A stretch of DNA of 64,000 nt from assembly GCA_963530295.1 (NCBI GenBank), contig CAUSCF010000001.1, forward strand, positions 1 through 64,000, read 5' to 3'. The translations under genes were made by a program, and so were the position numbers. The notes under the pieces are model-generated. The model had not been told where the DNA came from. It searched no databases and saw only the letters and a list, made by a program, of their open reading frames with translations. Shown here in pieces: positions 1-8,446 of this stretch. The first letter of the stretch is position 1. Every line of letters begins with the position of its first letter. The stretch comes from JABCPE02 sp963530295 (GTDB lineage Bacteria > Bacteroidota > Bacteroidia > Flavobacteriales > Weeksellaceae).

Positions 1-1204
1 TCTTTTTCAACTCTGAACGAGTTGTACCAAGTGATTTTGCAGACGCATCACTAAACTGTATCAAACCCGAATAGCCCCTCCTATTATCTGCCGATGGACT
101 AAATGTTCCTGCGCTTTCTAAATGAATGATAGACATTAATTCACTTGCCTTTACTAACTTATTCTCCTCTCCCCAAAGCTCTGAGCATACCTCCAGTACT
201 TTTTTTCGCTCCTTACAAGTAAGTTTATCACTCCAGTAAAATTGGTTTTCTTTCTTCTTACAAAAACATTCTGTAGATTCTTTTTTCTCCTCCACATTTA
301 CCACAACGGTTTTATTAGATTGTGGTTTATTTTCAGCAGATTTTTTATCTTTACTTGCCTTGCCACGGGTTTCTCCCCAGTCAAAAAGATTTGCAATCTT
401 TCTTAGGTTTTCCTCTACACTATCCAATATTCCCTTTTCTTCTTTCTTGCTCTCTCCTTTTTTAGAGGCTGGGGAGTTAGGGGCTTTGGAAATTTTAGAA
501 TTCTGAGGGCTTTTAGGGGCTTCTTTCTTTACTTCAGGATTCTTGATGTGGATATTCTCCGTTGCGTGTTTTTTGTGGGCATAATATTCCACAGTAACAT
601 AAAATTCCAGCTCCCTCGCATCTGTTTCTCCTCTCTGCGCCTTCTGGATAAGTGCTTTAGTCAGTTGAAAATCAGCCTTTGCAACCCCTTTAGAATCAAC
701 TTTTGCTTTTTTTGTCTCAACAATTAAATTCTTCTCACTGTGTCCATTGCCTTTTTCATCATCTTCCCAAAGTGTAAATTTCAACTCTTTGCCTTCCAAA
801 TTCACACAATAAGCTTTTGCAATAAATTTTTCTGTAAAACTAAAAACCTGCCCCTTATTTCCATTTAAATAAAAAAGTTCTACTTTATTAATTTTAGGAA
901 TTTTAGATGGCTGAGGGTGTATGATAATTCCTTTTCCTTCTGGGGCATAAAGATAGGCTTCCAGTAGATAGGTATGCTTTTGGGCTACTTCTCCAAAAGT
1001 AAACTCTCCGATACCTTTTTTCTTGATATTGGTTGTTGTAAAAATTCCATTTTTTCTTTTCTTGAAAAGTTCCCAAGTTACATTTTGTGGATTTCTTTCT
1101 ATAAGTGGTGTATCAGGATACCAGCTTTCAATGCGATATATCTGCTTCTCACCTACCATAGGAGATTGATTTCCAATAATTTTTGCAACACCTTTTTTGG
1201 CCAT
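1..1204 (-). CDS. T6SS-associated muramidase-like effector (partial, runs off left edge)
   Basis: The open frame starts at an ATG at 1204 and is still open at base 1, giving about 401 residues in the window. The first ~220 residues are beta-rich and look like two Ig-like modules. A Lys/Ser/Pro-rich linker follows, then a Cys-x-Cys pair (C313, C315). The visible end is a lysozyme/SLT-like fold: the motif HLESAGTFSPSADN carries the probable catalytic Glu363, followed by GYSGLIQFSDASAKSLG. I infer a peptidoglycan-cleaving toxin. It lies 18 nt after the PAAR-like gene, a usual place for an effector loaded on the spike. Its immunity gene, if any, would lie beyond the edge. The remaining catalytic domain is not visible, so the exact enzyme class (lysozyme or transglycosylase) is open. 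Confidence 0.72.
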   Translation of the reverse strand, partial: MAKKGVAKIIGNQSPMVGEKQIYRIESWYPDTPLIERNPQNVTWELFKKRKNGIFTTTNIKKKGIGEFTFGEVAQKHTYLLEAYLYAPEGKGIIIHPQPSKIPKINKVELFYLNGNKGQVFSFTEKFIAKAYCVNLEGKELKFTLWEDDEKGNGHSEKNLIVETKKAKVDSKGVAKADFQLTKALIQKAQRGETDARELEFYVTVEYYAHKKHATENIHIKNPEVKKEAPKSPQNSKISKAPNSPASKKGESKKEEKGILDSVEENLRKIANLFDWGETRGKASKDKKSAENKPQSNKTVVVNVEEKKESTECFCKKKENQFYWSDKLTCKERKKVLEVCSELWGEENKLVKASELMSIIHLESAGTFSPSADNRRGYSGLIQFSDASAKSLGTTRSELKK

Positions 1205-1222
1205 TTTATTTTCTTGTTTAAT

Positions 1223-1699
1223 TTAATATGCATCTAACTCCTGTTCTTCTATTTCTTCTAAGGCACTTTCTATATCTAAAAACGGGCTAACTGCCTGTAA
1301 TTGAAGAATATCCGTATCGTGAATGTCTCGCACCTCCAATTCTGCACTCTGCCCATGAAAAGTTATTTCTATACAACCTTTTCCACCAATGGGGCAGGTA
1401 GCCTTGCTATCTTCCAAGAGCGGATGCCCGCCATTGGCTTCCAATGTGACCTTGTCATAAAACCCGCTCCATTCTGTAATCATCGCCTGACAGGGATTGT
1501 TATTCAACTTTGCACAACTCCCAAAAGTGTTGTTCTCCAAGGTTTTTCCTAAATCTTGGTCTGTAGCGATTAATTTCTCTTCCCCTTCTAAGTCATTGAT
1601 AAAATGCTTTTTCTGGGTTTTTATTTTTAAAGTGTCAGGAGCTGTTCCAAAAATACACTGACAGATTGCTCCTTGGCAGACAAGATGTTTCTCGCTCAT
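1223..1699 (-). CDS. DUF4280 PAAR-like spike protein of the T6SS
   Basis: This 158-residue protein has the Cys-rich opening of DUF4280 proteins (C8, C13, C15), a middle FGSCAKLNNNPCQ segment and a closing ATCPIGGKGC segment. These proteins are treated as PAAR-like tips that cap VgrG and carry effectors in Bacteroidota T6SSs. The last ~20 residues are acidic and probably disordered. It starts 2 nt after the LysM gene ends and stops 18 nt before the effector starts, so the three are probably translated from one message. Assignment to DUF4280 rests on the Cys pattern and the context. The tip role is inferred from the family. Confidence 0.8.
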   Translation of the reverse strand: MSEKHLVCQGAICQCIFGTAPDTLKIKTQKKHFINDLEGEEKLIATDQDLGKTLENNTFGSCAKLNNNPCQAMITEWSGFYDKVTLEANGGHPLLEDSKATCPIGGKGCIEITFHGQSAELEVRDIHDTDILQLQAVSPFLDIESALEEIEEQELDAY

Positions 1700-1701
1700 A
1701 T

Positions 1702-2670
1702 CTATACTAGTTTTGTAATGTATATAGTGAATTTGTTTTCTGGTCTAAAGATATCAATTTTCGCCTTCTCTATTATATTGTTTTCTTTATATATAGTATA
1801 TTCTGAACTTATTATTTTCGCAGAATCATTTATTTCAAAAATATCCTGTAAAACCTTATATGTCATTGCTTGTAAATTTTCACTAAATGACATTTTATTG
1901 ACGACTTCAAATTTTCTATTACCTAAATTTATACTTAATTTTTTCCTACACTCTCCATTTTCGTATTTACCAGTAACCCCTCTTAATAAAAATGCCCAAA
2001 GGATGTTTGTATTTAAGTTGTGAGAAATTGTCTTTGAGGACAGTAAAATATCTTCAGTTTTATTGATAATATTTTGTATAATTTTTCCTTGAAAGAATTG
2101 GTTTATCTTATCTTTTTTTGAGTTCCATATTTGAATAACACCTTGAAAATCATTAACTTCTATAATTTCACCTTCTTTGTTCACACTTATTGTTAATGGA
2201 AAAATACATGTATTTATTTCTTCACCTAAAAAAATCATTTGATTATCAAGACTATTGTGGTTGTTTTGCGAAATTTCTATAGTGAAAATATTATTAGATG
2301 TATAAAGATGTCTTACTCTACATTGAAGAGTAGATGTTTGAACCATTGTTTTTATAGAAATATTGTAAATGTGCTCACCTTTATGATATGGAAATCTTAA
2401 AAAATTGTTTTGGAGTGTATTTTCTTGTTGTACTAATTTTTCAGCTTGATTTTTCTTATGCTCTATTTCAATTTTATCAATATCTTGTGGTGTAGGAATA
2501 AAGATTTCCTGTCCTTTGAACACTTTATTCCCCACTAAATTATCCCGACTTACAACATTTTGATTATGAAAATATCGTAGAATTTCCACACTAGGAATTT
2601 TGTATTTTTGGATAATATCATCCAATGTTTCTCCTTGTTGTACGATATGTGTCTGAACAAAAAAATTCAT
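1702..2670 (-). CDS. LysM-domain protein of the T6SS locus
   Basis: A 322-residue protein with one LysM domain near the N terminus (about residues 7-60, VQQGETLDDIIQKYKI through GQEIFIP). A Lys/Gln-rich linker follows, then a ~220-residue beta-rich region that I do not recognise. There is no signal peptide, which fits a cytoplasmic T6SS part or a secreted cargo adaptor rather than a normally exported wall protein. It sits between TssN and the PAAR-like gene, and the 2-nt gap to the latter suggests coupled translation. A role as adaptor or chaperone for the tip/effector is inference only. The gene is AT-rich compared with rpoBC. Confidence 0.7.
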   Translation of the reverse strand: MNFFVQTHIVQQGETLDDIIQKYKIPSVEILRYFHNQNVVSRDNLVGNKVFKGQEIFIPTPQDIDKIEIEHKKNQAEKLVQQENTLQNNFLRFPYHKGEHIYNISIKTMVQTSTLQCRVRHLYTSNNIFTIEISQNNHNSLDNQMIFLGEEINTCIFPLTISVNKEGEIIEVNDFQGVIQIWNSKKDKINQFFQGKIIQNIINKTEDILLSSKTISHNLNTNILWAFLLRGVTGKYENGECRKKLSINLGNRKFEVVNKMSFSENLQAMTYKVLQDIFEINDSAKIISSEYTIYKENNIIEKAKIDIFRPENKFTIYITKLV

Positions 2671-2776
2671 CTTCTTTCAGATTAAATATTACACAAATAT
2701 ATGTTTTTTGACAAATACTTATTTATTAATTAAATTCAATACTGAAAAAGAACTGATAAAAATAATCTATAAATTA

Positions 2777-3769
2777 TTAAAATTTTTCTTCAGTAGGATA
2801 TAAATCTCTTTTTCGTCTGTTATTCTCTTGCTCTTGATTATATTCAAACACAGGGTATTGTGTGTTTCCTTTTTCCTTTCCTACTCCCAGCTGTTCAGAA
2901 CGGACACAAAACACCACACTGTTTTCTTCTATTCCATTCATATACAAAGTCAGTTCTGGGTCAATGTATTTCGTAGTTTCATACCATTTTGGCTGTAGAA
3001 AAAACACCCAGTTGTAAAGTCCGTTTTTTCCCTCAATTTCGATAGGAGACTCAGAATGTCTTTCATTATAATCCAGTACAAAATTGTAAAAAAGCCGTCC
3101 AAAATCGAGCCTTGTGGGTCCTTTAGCACGGTAAACATTATATTTTTCAGAAAATTCACCTTTGTCAATCATGAATGAAAAAACAACCAAATCTCGCATT
3201 TCTTCATCACTAACACCTGCCAATTGTTTGTAATTCTGTGGAAACTGCCATGTTTTATAAATCCTCGGCGGAATGCTCATCCCTCGGTTAAAAGTATCAT
3301 TAAACAAAGTAGGAACGAAGAACAAAAGATAATGCCCCAGCATTAAAGATAAAAATTGAGAACCATTTAATAAAGTGTAAATCAACCCAAAAGGGATTAA
3401 ACTGTACAAAGCCGCTATTAAAGCAAAAAGATATTCGGTAAGTTTTTTATCATCATTAAATCTTTGAAGATAACTACGATAAAGCCGACAATGAATAATT
3501 CCTAAAACCAGTGAAGAAACCTGATAAAATATAAATTCATGTAACTCTTTGTCCATGAATAATTTATTGAATCCTAAAAAAGCAATAATGGAATAAATAA
3601 AAGCCAAAGAAAAAACATATGTGTAAAATTTGGATTTGTTTTCTTTGAAGCCATTTACCTTTTGTCCAAAAATCATAGTTAAGACAATACAAGCAGCAAG
3701 TACAATCAGTAAAATGGCTAGAACCTGAGGTTCTAAAAGATTCTCAAAATATTTCTTTAACTGTGTCAT
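2777..3769 (-). CDS. tssN: TssN, membrane-complex subunit of T6SSiii
   Basis: A 330-residue protein with four to five hydrophobic helices in the first half (about residues 15-35, 46-66, 78-96, 107-130, 138-155) and a soluble, charged C-terminal half. This layout and the motif runs FNDTFNRGMSIPPRIYKTW and LDFGRLFYNFVLDYNER fit TssN. TssN belongs to the Bacteroidota-specific membrane complex (TssNQOPR) that replaces TssJLM and links the baseplate to the inner membrane. It lies 52 nt downstream of tssG, a baseplate gene, which fits that linking role. Identification is from recalled family features, not a search. Confidence 0.78.
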   Translation of the reverse strand: MTQLKKYFENLLEPQVLAILLIVLAACIVLTMIFGQKVNGFKENKSKFYTYVFSLAFIYSIIAFLGFNKLFMDKELHEFIFYQVSSLVLGIIHCRLYRSYLQRFNDDKKLTEYLFALIAALYSLIPFGLIYTLLNGSQFLSLMLGHYLLFFVPTLFNDTFNRGMSIPPRIYKTWQFPQNYKQLAGVSDEEMRDLVVFSFMIDKGEFSEKYNVYRAKGPTRLDFGRLFYNFVLDYNERHSESPIEIEGKNGLYNWVFFLQPKWYETTKYIDPELTLYMNGIEENSVVFCVRSEQLGVGKEKGNTQYPVFEYNQEQENNRRKRDLYPTEEKF

Positions 3770-3821
3770 TTTTTATTGAGTATTAAGAATTTAAAAACAT
3801 AAATATTAAAATAATGAAGTA

Positions 3822-4757
3822 TTAAATTTTGGTATTATATCCTAAAATAGAAGGTTGGGAAGAATTGAATTCAAATAATTCTTGATTTTCTTGTAGTAAA
3901 ATCTGCGGTTCGATTTCCATTTCTAATGGAAAAAAATACTCACAAAAAAGTTCTACAAATTGTTTTAATTTCCCTTCATGTATGTATTCTTGAAAATGAG
4001 AGTTTTGTAATGGACCTATCAGTAACTGGTAATTTTCTGAATAATCATCATAAGAATGTCCTGTGATAAAATCTATTCCCAAATGGCAGTCTCCTAATGT
4101 AATTGCTTGTTCTTCATCATAATATTTGAAAAATCCTTTTCTTTGTATTTCTACTTTTTCTTTTAAAATAGAAGAAAGAATCTGAACTGATAACTCTATA
4201 TTTCCTACGATTTTATGAGTATAGGGAAGAATTTTTATCATTTTAGAGATTAAAACAGGTGGAAAATCTCTATTCATTCCCCAAAAATCATAAAATATGT
4301 CAGCTGTTGTAGTATCATTGAGTTTTGTAAGAAATTTGCTTTCAAACATTTCTGTTTCCACACCAAACGCAAACATCTCATTTTCAAAAGGCTGAAAAAA
4401 TGCTCTTGCTTGTTTCTGCTGTTCTTGCTGTAGTCTGTATTCCTTTATCATCGTATCCACTCCTTTGCCAGGGGTGTCATTTTGAATGCTGTGAACCATA
4501 TTTTGAGGCAAAGTGTCATATATACTATCACGAGATAAATTTAACCTTAAAAATGAAACCGTATCAAAGTCAAAATCTATTTCTTCAGAACTGAGAATAT
4601 CACGGCGGTATGTTCTTGCGAACTGTCCTTCTTTATGCACGATGTATTGGTTTTCTGAAAGACAGTCACATTCTAATAAATTACCGACAACAACTTCTGC
4701 ACGGATATCGGCAGAAATTTCGGAAACAGATTGGATTAAAGAAGAGATTTCGGACAT
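3822..4757 (-). CDS. tssG: TssG-like T6SS baseplate subunit
   Basis: A 311-residue soluble protein with no signal peptide or membrane helix. The run RAFFQPFENEMFAFGVETEMFE, then a central region around DFWGMNRDFPP and the late GDCHLGIDFITG segment, match what I know of Bacteroidota TssG proteins. TssG is part of the TssEFGK baseplate wedge. The gene follows the C40 lipoprotein by 51 nt and precedes tssN by 52 nt, all on the minus strand. Sequence conservation in TssG is low across phyla, so the name depends partly on context. TssF, TssK, VgrG, Hcp and the sheath genes are not in this window. Confidence 0.62.
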   Translation of the reverse strand: MSEISSLIQSVSEISADIRAEVVVGNLLECDCLSENQYIVHKEGQFARTYRRDILSSEEIDFDFDTVSFLRLNLSRDSIYDTLPQNMVHSIQNDTPGKGVDTMIKEYRLQQEQQKQARAFFQPFENEMFAFGVETEMFESKFLTKLNDTTTADIFYDFWGMNRDFPPVLISKMIKILPYTHKIVGNIELSVQILSSILKEKVEIQRKGFFKYYDEEQAITLGDCHLGIDFITGHSYDDYSENYQLLIGPLQNSHFQEYIHEGKLKQFVELFCEYFFPLEMEIEPQILLQENQELFEFNSSQPSILGYNTKI

Positions 4758-4808
4758 GAGACAAAGACTTGGGTAGATGTTTTAATTTATAAAATTAAAA
4801 TTTGATAG

Positions 4809-5459
4809 TTATTTTTCTTTGGGTTTTAGCCTTCCTGCCGCGATGTATCTTAGCTGAAAGTATTCATTATTAAAGTTAAAAATATTAAGTTCGTTATTCG
4901 AACAGGCTAAAATTCTATCATTATGAAGATAAATCCCTACATCAGAGATTGGTTTGTGTTTATCATATCTAAAAAAAATCAAATCTCCTTCTTGCAAAAA
5001 AGTTCTTCCTGTAAAGAGCTGCAGCGCTTTGGATCGGAAAATTCCATCAGGTGTTTTAGGAAAGGTCTCTTGGAAGACATCACTGTATAAGGCCTGTACA
5101 AAATAAGAGCAGTCCACAGCTTTTTGTAATTCAAGACTTTGTTTACGATAAGGCGTGCCTAGCCAAGGGTCTATGTATGCGTAAAAATCATAGTTTTTAA
5201 TCTCTTTGGGCATTACTCCAAATAAAACAGCATATTTTTCCTTAAGACGAAGTTTTTTATCATCAAGTTTTTCAGGGTTGTCATCAACATTGGTATATTG
5301 GTTTTCTATGGCTGTTTTTCCAGTGTTTATGGCTTGATATTCCTCTTCAGAAGAATATCTATAAGGAACCTCCGAAATATATTTTTTTGAGCTACAATTT
5401 GTAAGTCCCATTACCCCAAAAAATAATAAAAGAAAATGTAGATACTTTAAATTCATCAT
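4809..5459 (-). CDS. NlpC/P60-fold (C40) lipoprotein at the T6SS locus
   Basis: I chose the ATG at 5459 rather than the longer frame from 5537. A perfect -7 box lies at 5482-5489, and the protein then opens with a clean lipoprotein signal (MMNLKYLHFL, lipobox GLTNC, Cys22). The mature part is a 216-residue C40 fold. DCSYFVQ holds the nucleophile Cys117, and GDLIFFRYDKHKPISDVGIYLH is the core. The usual catalytic His of the HVGIY motif is Asp173 here, and the second His (IHAS) is also absent (LACS). The fold may therefore serve as a structural or peptidoglycan-binding part of the T6SS envelope complex. TssR-type proteins are a possible match. First gene of the operon. Confidence 0.7.
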   Translation of the reverse strand: MMNLKYLHFLLLFFGVMGLTNCSSKKYISEVPYRYSSEEEYQAINTGKTAIENQYTNVDDNPEKLDDKKLRLKEKYAVLFGVMPKEIKNYDFYAYIDPWLGTPYRKQSLELQKAVDCSYFVQALYSDVFQETFPKTPDGIFRSKALQLFTGRTFLQEGDLIFFRYDKHKPISDVGIYLHNDRILACSNNELNIFNFNNEYFQLRYIAAGRLKPKEK

Positions 5460-5481
5460 TTTAATAAAAAAACCATAGACA

Positions 5482-5489
5482 CAAAAATA
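5482..5489 (-). promoter_or_regulatory. -7 box for the T6SS operon
   Basis: The minus strand reads TATTTTTG, a perfect TAnnTTTG. It lies 23 nt upstream of the lipoprotein ATG at 5459, giving a leader of about 17 nt, and it excludes the upstream start at 5537. Confidence 0.55.
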
Positions 5490-5690
5490 ATTAAAAATAA
5501 TGAATTCAAAACAGGGATAATAAATATTAACACTCAAAATGAAATAAAAACAGAATATTTTACTACAACTTTCTTACAAAAAAATTTTACATTTATTCAT
5601 AATAAAATACTGTAAATGGCTGAGTTTTAGATATAAAATCAGACCAAATAATTACTTATAAATGTATTCATGAAAAGTCAATAAAAAAAT

Positions 5691-5876
5691 ATGAAAGATA
5701 ACGAGAAAAGAATTGTCCGAAAGAGTTACAAAAACTTGACCCAAACCGAAATTATTAGACTAGGGAATTGTTTTGTTGATGATTTTTTATTTGAAGATAA
5801 TAAAGCAGTAGACAGCCCTATTAATGCTCTTAGGGCGATATTTAATACAGCAGATTTGAGAAATGAACAGCTTTAA
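5691..5876 (+). CDS. Short hypothetical ORF
   Basis: A 61-residue frame between the T6SS operon and feo, opposite in strand to both. The product is charged, has no membrane segment or known motif, and I do not recognise it. No clear -7 box or ribosome site is seen upstream. It could be a small real gene, a degraded remnant or chance. It is listed because it is the only plausible coding frame in this gap. Confidence 0.2.
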   Translation: MKDNEKRIVRKSYKNLTQTEIIRLGNCFVDDFLFEDNKAVDSPINALRAIFNTADLRNEQL

Positions 5877-5906
5877 AAAAGAAAAATTATTTCGTTAAAA
5901 ACTAAA

Positions 5907-6041
5907 CTACGAACAGCCACAACCTCTATCACAGCCGTTTCCTTTCTTCTTGGAAGAAAAATTTTTAGTGAAAATTCTCACGAGATAATAAACCGCCATC
6001 AGCAGTATCATTGCTATGATAACATATTGAAAATAAAGCAT
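5907..6041 (-). CDS. FeoB-associated Cys-rich membrane protein
   Basis: A 44-residue protein read directly from the sequence. It has one hydrophobic helix (residues 4-24), a basic stretch (TKNFSSKKKGNG) and a Cys-rich tail CDRGCGCS. This matches the small FeoB-associated Cys-rich membrane proteins found after feoB in many bacteria. It starts 8 nt after feoB ends, on the same strand, so it is the third gene of the feo operon. A role in metal binding or FeoB assembly is inferred by analogy with FeoC-like partners and is not shown. Confidence 0.8.
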   Translation of the reverse strand: MLYFQYVIIAMILLMAVYYLVRIFTKNFSSKKKGNGCDRGCGCS

Positions 6042-6049
6042 TTCTCTAA

Positions 6050-8098
6050 TTATTTAAAAATTTGATAAACCAAAAAAGAAACCAAATAGGCTATTCCTGT
6101 CATCCCAAACATCTGTATAAGCGTCCATTTCAGGCTTCTGGTTTCCTTATAAACAATGGCAATAGTGGAAATACACTGCATCGCAAAGGCATAGAACATA
6201 AGCACCGAAAGCCCCGTAGCGAAACTGAAAACCTTCTCTCCATTGGGTTTGGTGTCTTTTCGCATTTTGTCCATGATTCGCAGTTCGCCCTCTTCGGATT
6301 CGGTATCCACATCTTCCAGCCCATAGAGTGTAGCCATCGTTCCCACAAAAGTTTCCCTCGCCGCAAAACTCGTGATTACGCCTACGCCTATTTTCCAATC
6401 ATAGCCCAAAGGCTCCACCACAGGCTCTATGCCTTTGCCCAAAATAGCCAAATAGGAATCCTCCATTTCTACATCGGCTGAAATGATTTGGTCTGTGTTT
6501 TGTCTTGGCCCAAAGAATGCCAATGCCCAAAGCAGCACCGTAACCGAGAAAATAATCTTCCCCGAACCAGTGATGAAGCCCCAGACTTTATTCATCGTCA
6601 GCCTGAAATTATTCCCCCACATCGGGACTTTATAAGGCGGCAAATCCATCACAAGGTATGATTTTTCATTAGCTCTGATGATTTTCTTTAAAACAAATGA
6701 AGCCCCCAAAGCCATCAGAAAACCAGCAATATACATTATCAGCATCATCACTGCTTTATAACTGATAAAACCTAAAAAATATTCATCTGGGATAATCAGC
6801 CCTATAATGATGCTGTACACAGGCAGTCTCGCAGAACAGGTCATAAAAGGCGTAACCATTATGGTAAGCAGTCTTTCCTTTATATTTTCTATATTTCTCG
6901 CTCCCATTATGGCAGGAACTGCGCACGCCGTACTAGAAACCAGCGGAACGATGCTTTTCCCATTCAGCCCAAAAGGTCTCAAAAATCTGTCCGTGAGAAA
7001 AACTATCCTCGCCATATAGCCCGAGTCTTCGAGCAAATAAAGCACATACAGCAAAATCCCAATCTGTGGTGCAAACGGCAGCACGCCGACTATCCCTGGG
7101 ATAATTCCTTGGGTAAAAAGACTTTTGAGAGGTCCCTCTGGTAGGTATTCTCCCGCCCAATCACCAAAAAACACCACGCCGTCCTCTATCCATTTCATAG
7201 GGTATTCCGCCAAGTAAAATACACTATTGAATATCAGCAATAATAATATTCCAAAAATCAAATACCCGAAAAACGGATGCACCAAAATTTTATCCAGTTT
7301 CTCTGTGAGGAGTTTCTTTTCTTGCTTCTTTTTTGAGAAAAATTCAGGGAGGATTTTATCTATATTCTGGTATCTTCTGATGGTCTCCTGAACCTGCAAT
7401 CTTTTGGGAACAAGACATTTGACCATTTCCTGATTAAGCTGCTCGGCCATACTTTCTAATTTCCCTAAATATTTTTCGGCAGAAAGCAGTGTCCAGATTT
7501 TGTAATCGTTTTCTTCTTTTAGTTGATTTTTTAACTTGAAAACCAAGCCTTTATGTTCCGTCGGAATTTCAAAACTCGGAGTGGTTTCCTGCTGAAATTC
7601 ATTGTCATAAATTGCCTTTTTTACGGCTTCCATTCCTTCGTTTTCTTTCGCATTAGCAAGAATGATTTTCACGCCCAAAGCCTCCTCCATTTTGGCTAAA
7701 CCAAAGGCAAATCCTTTTTTCTGAGCCAAATCCATTTGATTCAAAACCATCATCACAGGAATTCCCAAATCCTTTATCTGCTGAAGAAGAAGCAGGCTCC
7801 GCCTAATGTTGATAGCATCTGCTATGTAGAGAATACCGTGGTATTCTCTCGGCTCCTGCACCAAAAACCTACTGAAAACAGCCTCATCCTCAGAGCTGGG
7901 ATAGATGCTGTACGCTCCAGGCAAATCGGTTATTGTAATGGTTTCGCCTTCGTAATCGTAATTCCCTGTGTAGCTCTCCACTGTAACTCCTGCATAATTT
8001 CCTGTCTTCTGCTGTCTGTTACAGAGATGATTAAAAACCGTGGATTTCCCTACATTCGGGTTTCCTACGAGCAGTATATTTTTAGTCTTTTTCGCCAT
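6050..8098 (-). CDS. feoB: Ferrous iron transporter FeoB
   Basis: An inner-membrane Fe(II) transporter of 682 residues with an N-terminal G-protein domain. G1 is GNPNVGKST (residues 12-20), the G2 region is YAGVTVE, G3 is DLPGAYS and G4 is NQMD. A helical spacer and the polytopic membrane part follow, with two gate-like repeats. The first has SSTACAVPAIMGARN and the second ITSFAARETFVGTMATLYG. Length is usual for FeoB. The ATG at 8098 overlaps the TGA of feoA by one base (TGATG), and a TTG codon just before it is not needed. Translation is probably coupled to feoA. Confidence 0.97.
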   Translation of the reverse strand: MAKKTKNILLVGNPNVGKSTVFNHLCNRQQKTGNYAGVTVESYTGNYDYEGETITITDLPGAYSIYPSSEDEAVFSRFLVQEPREYHGILYIADAINIRRSLLLLQQIKDLGIPVMMVLNQMDLAQKKGFAFGLAKMEEALGVKIILANAKENEGMEAVKKAIYDNEFQQETTPSFEIPTEHKGLVFKLKNQLKEENDYKIWTLLSAEKYLGKLESMAEQLNQEMVKCLVPKRLQVQETIRRYQNIDKILPEFFSKKKQEKKLLTEKLDKILVHPFFGYLIFGILLLLIFNSVFYLAEYPMKWIEDGVVFFGDWAGEYLPEGPLKSLFTQGIIPGIVGVLPFAPQIGILLYVLYLLEDSGYMARIVFLTDRFLRPFGLNGKSIVPLVSSTACAVPAIMGARNIENIKERLLTIMVTPFMTCSARLPVYSIIIGLIIPDEYFLGFISYKAVMMLIMYIAGFLMALGASFVLKKIIRANEKSYLVMDLPPYKVPMWGNNFRLTMNKVWGFITGSGKIIFSVTVLLWALAFFGPRQNTDQIISADVEMEDSYLAILGKGIEPVVEPLGYDWKIGVGVITSFAARETFVGTMATLYGLEDVDTESEEGELRIMDKMRKDTKPNGEKVFSFATGLSVLMFYAFAMQCISTIAIVYKETRSLKWTLIQMFGMTGIAYLVSFLVYQIFK

Positions 8099-8346
8099 CA
8101 ATCAATATATTCTACCAAGATAAATTTAGCCTCCTCACTGCGAAGAGCCACGCAAGTATCCTCCTCTCCATACTCTACATAAAGAGGCCCGCTGAATGGC
8201 GCTCTATGAAGCACCACTACTTCCGTTTCTGGAAGAATTCCCATTTCCAGAATTTTGGTGGGCATTTCCAGAACCTTGTCATCATAGCCCAAAACCTTTA
8301 CTTTCTTTCCATCAGGAATATCAAAAAGGGTCAGAGGATTTTTCAT
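8098..8346 (-). CDS. feoA: Ferrous iron transport protein FeoA
   Basis: An 82-residue cytoplasmic SH3-like beta-barrel protein. FeoA supports FeoB-driven Fe(II) uptake. The family pattern is visible: a turn after ILEMGILPETEVVVLHRAPFSG, then a final strand with ALRSEEAKFILVEY. It is the first gene of the feo operon and its stop codon overlaps the feoB start. A -7 box at 8373-8380 gives a leader of about 20 nt. No Fur box could be identified by eye. Confidence 0.93.
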   Translation of the reverse strand: MKNPLTLFDIPDGKKVKVLGYDDKVLEMPTKILEMGILPETEVVVLHRAPFSGPLYVEYGEEDTCVALRSEEAKFILVEYID

Positions 8347-8372
8347 TTCTTTTTGAATCGTTTTTTCTCCGA

Positions 8373-8380
8373 CAAAGATA
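8373..8380 (-). promoter_or_regulatory. -7 box for feoAB
   Basis: The minus strand reads TATCTTTG (TAnnTTTG), 27 nt upstream of the feoA ATG. It is arranged back to back with the ogt promoter at 8422-8429. Confidence 0.5.
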
Positions 8381-8421
8381 CTTGTTTAAATTTAATCTAA
8401 ATAAAATTGAGCGATTTTTGT

Positions 8422-8429
8422 TATATTTG
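8422..8429 (+). promoter_or_regulatory. -7 box for the alkyltransferase gene
   Basis: TATATTTG, a perfect TAnnTTTG. The predicted start of transcription is near 8435, which supports the ATG at 8447 as the translation start rather than the TTG at 8438. Confidence 0.5.
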
Positions 8430-8446
8430 AAAAATTTTTGCTTAAA

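Noticed and set aside
5460..5537. Longer start for the C40 lipoprotein
   Set aside because: The -7 box at 5482-5489 lies within this stretch, and the lipoprotein signal begins only at 5459.
6062..6481. 139-codon plus-strand frame opposite feoB
   Set aside because: Antisense shadow; the translation is His/Arg/Ser-rich with no domain.
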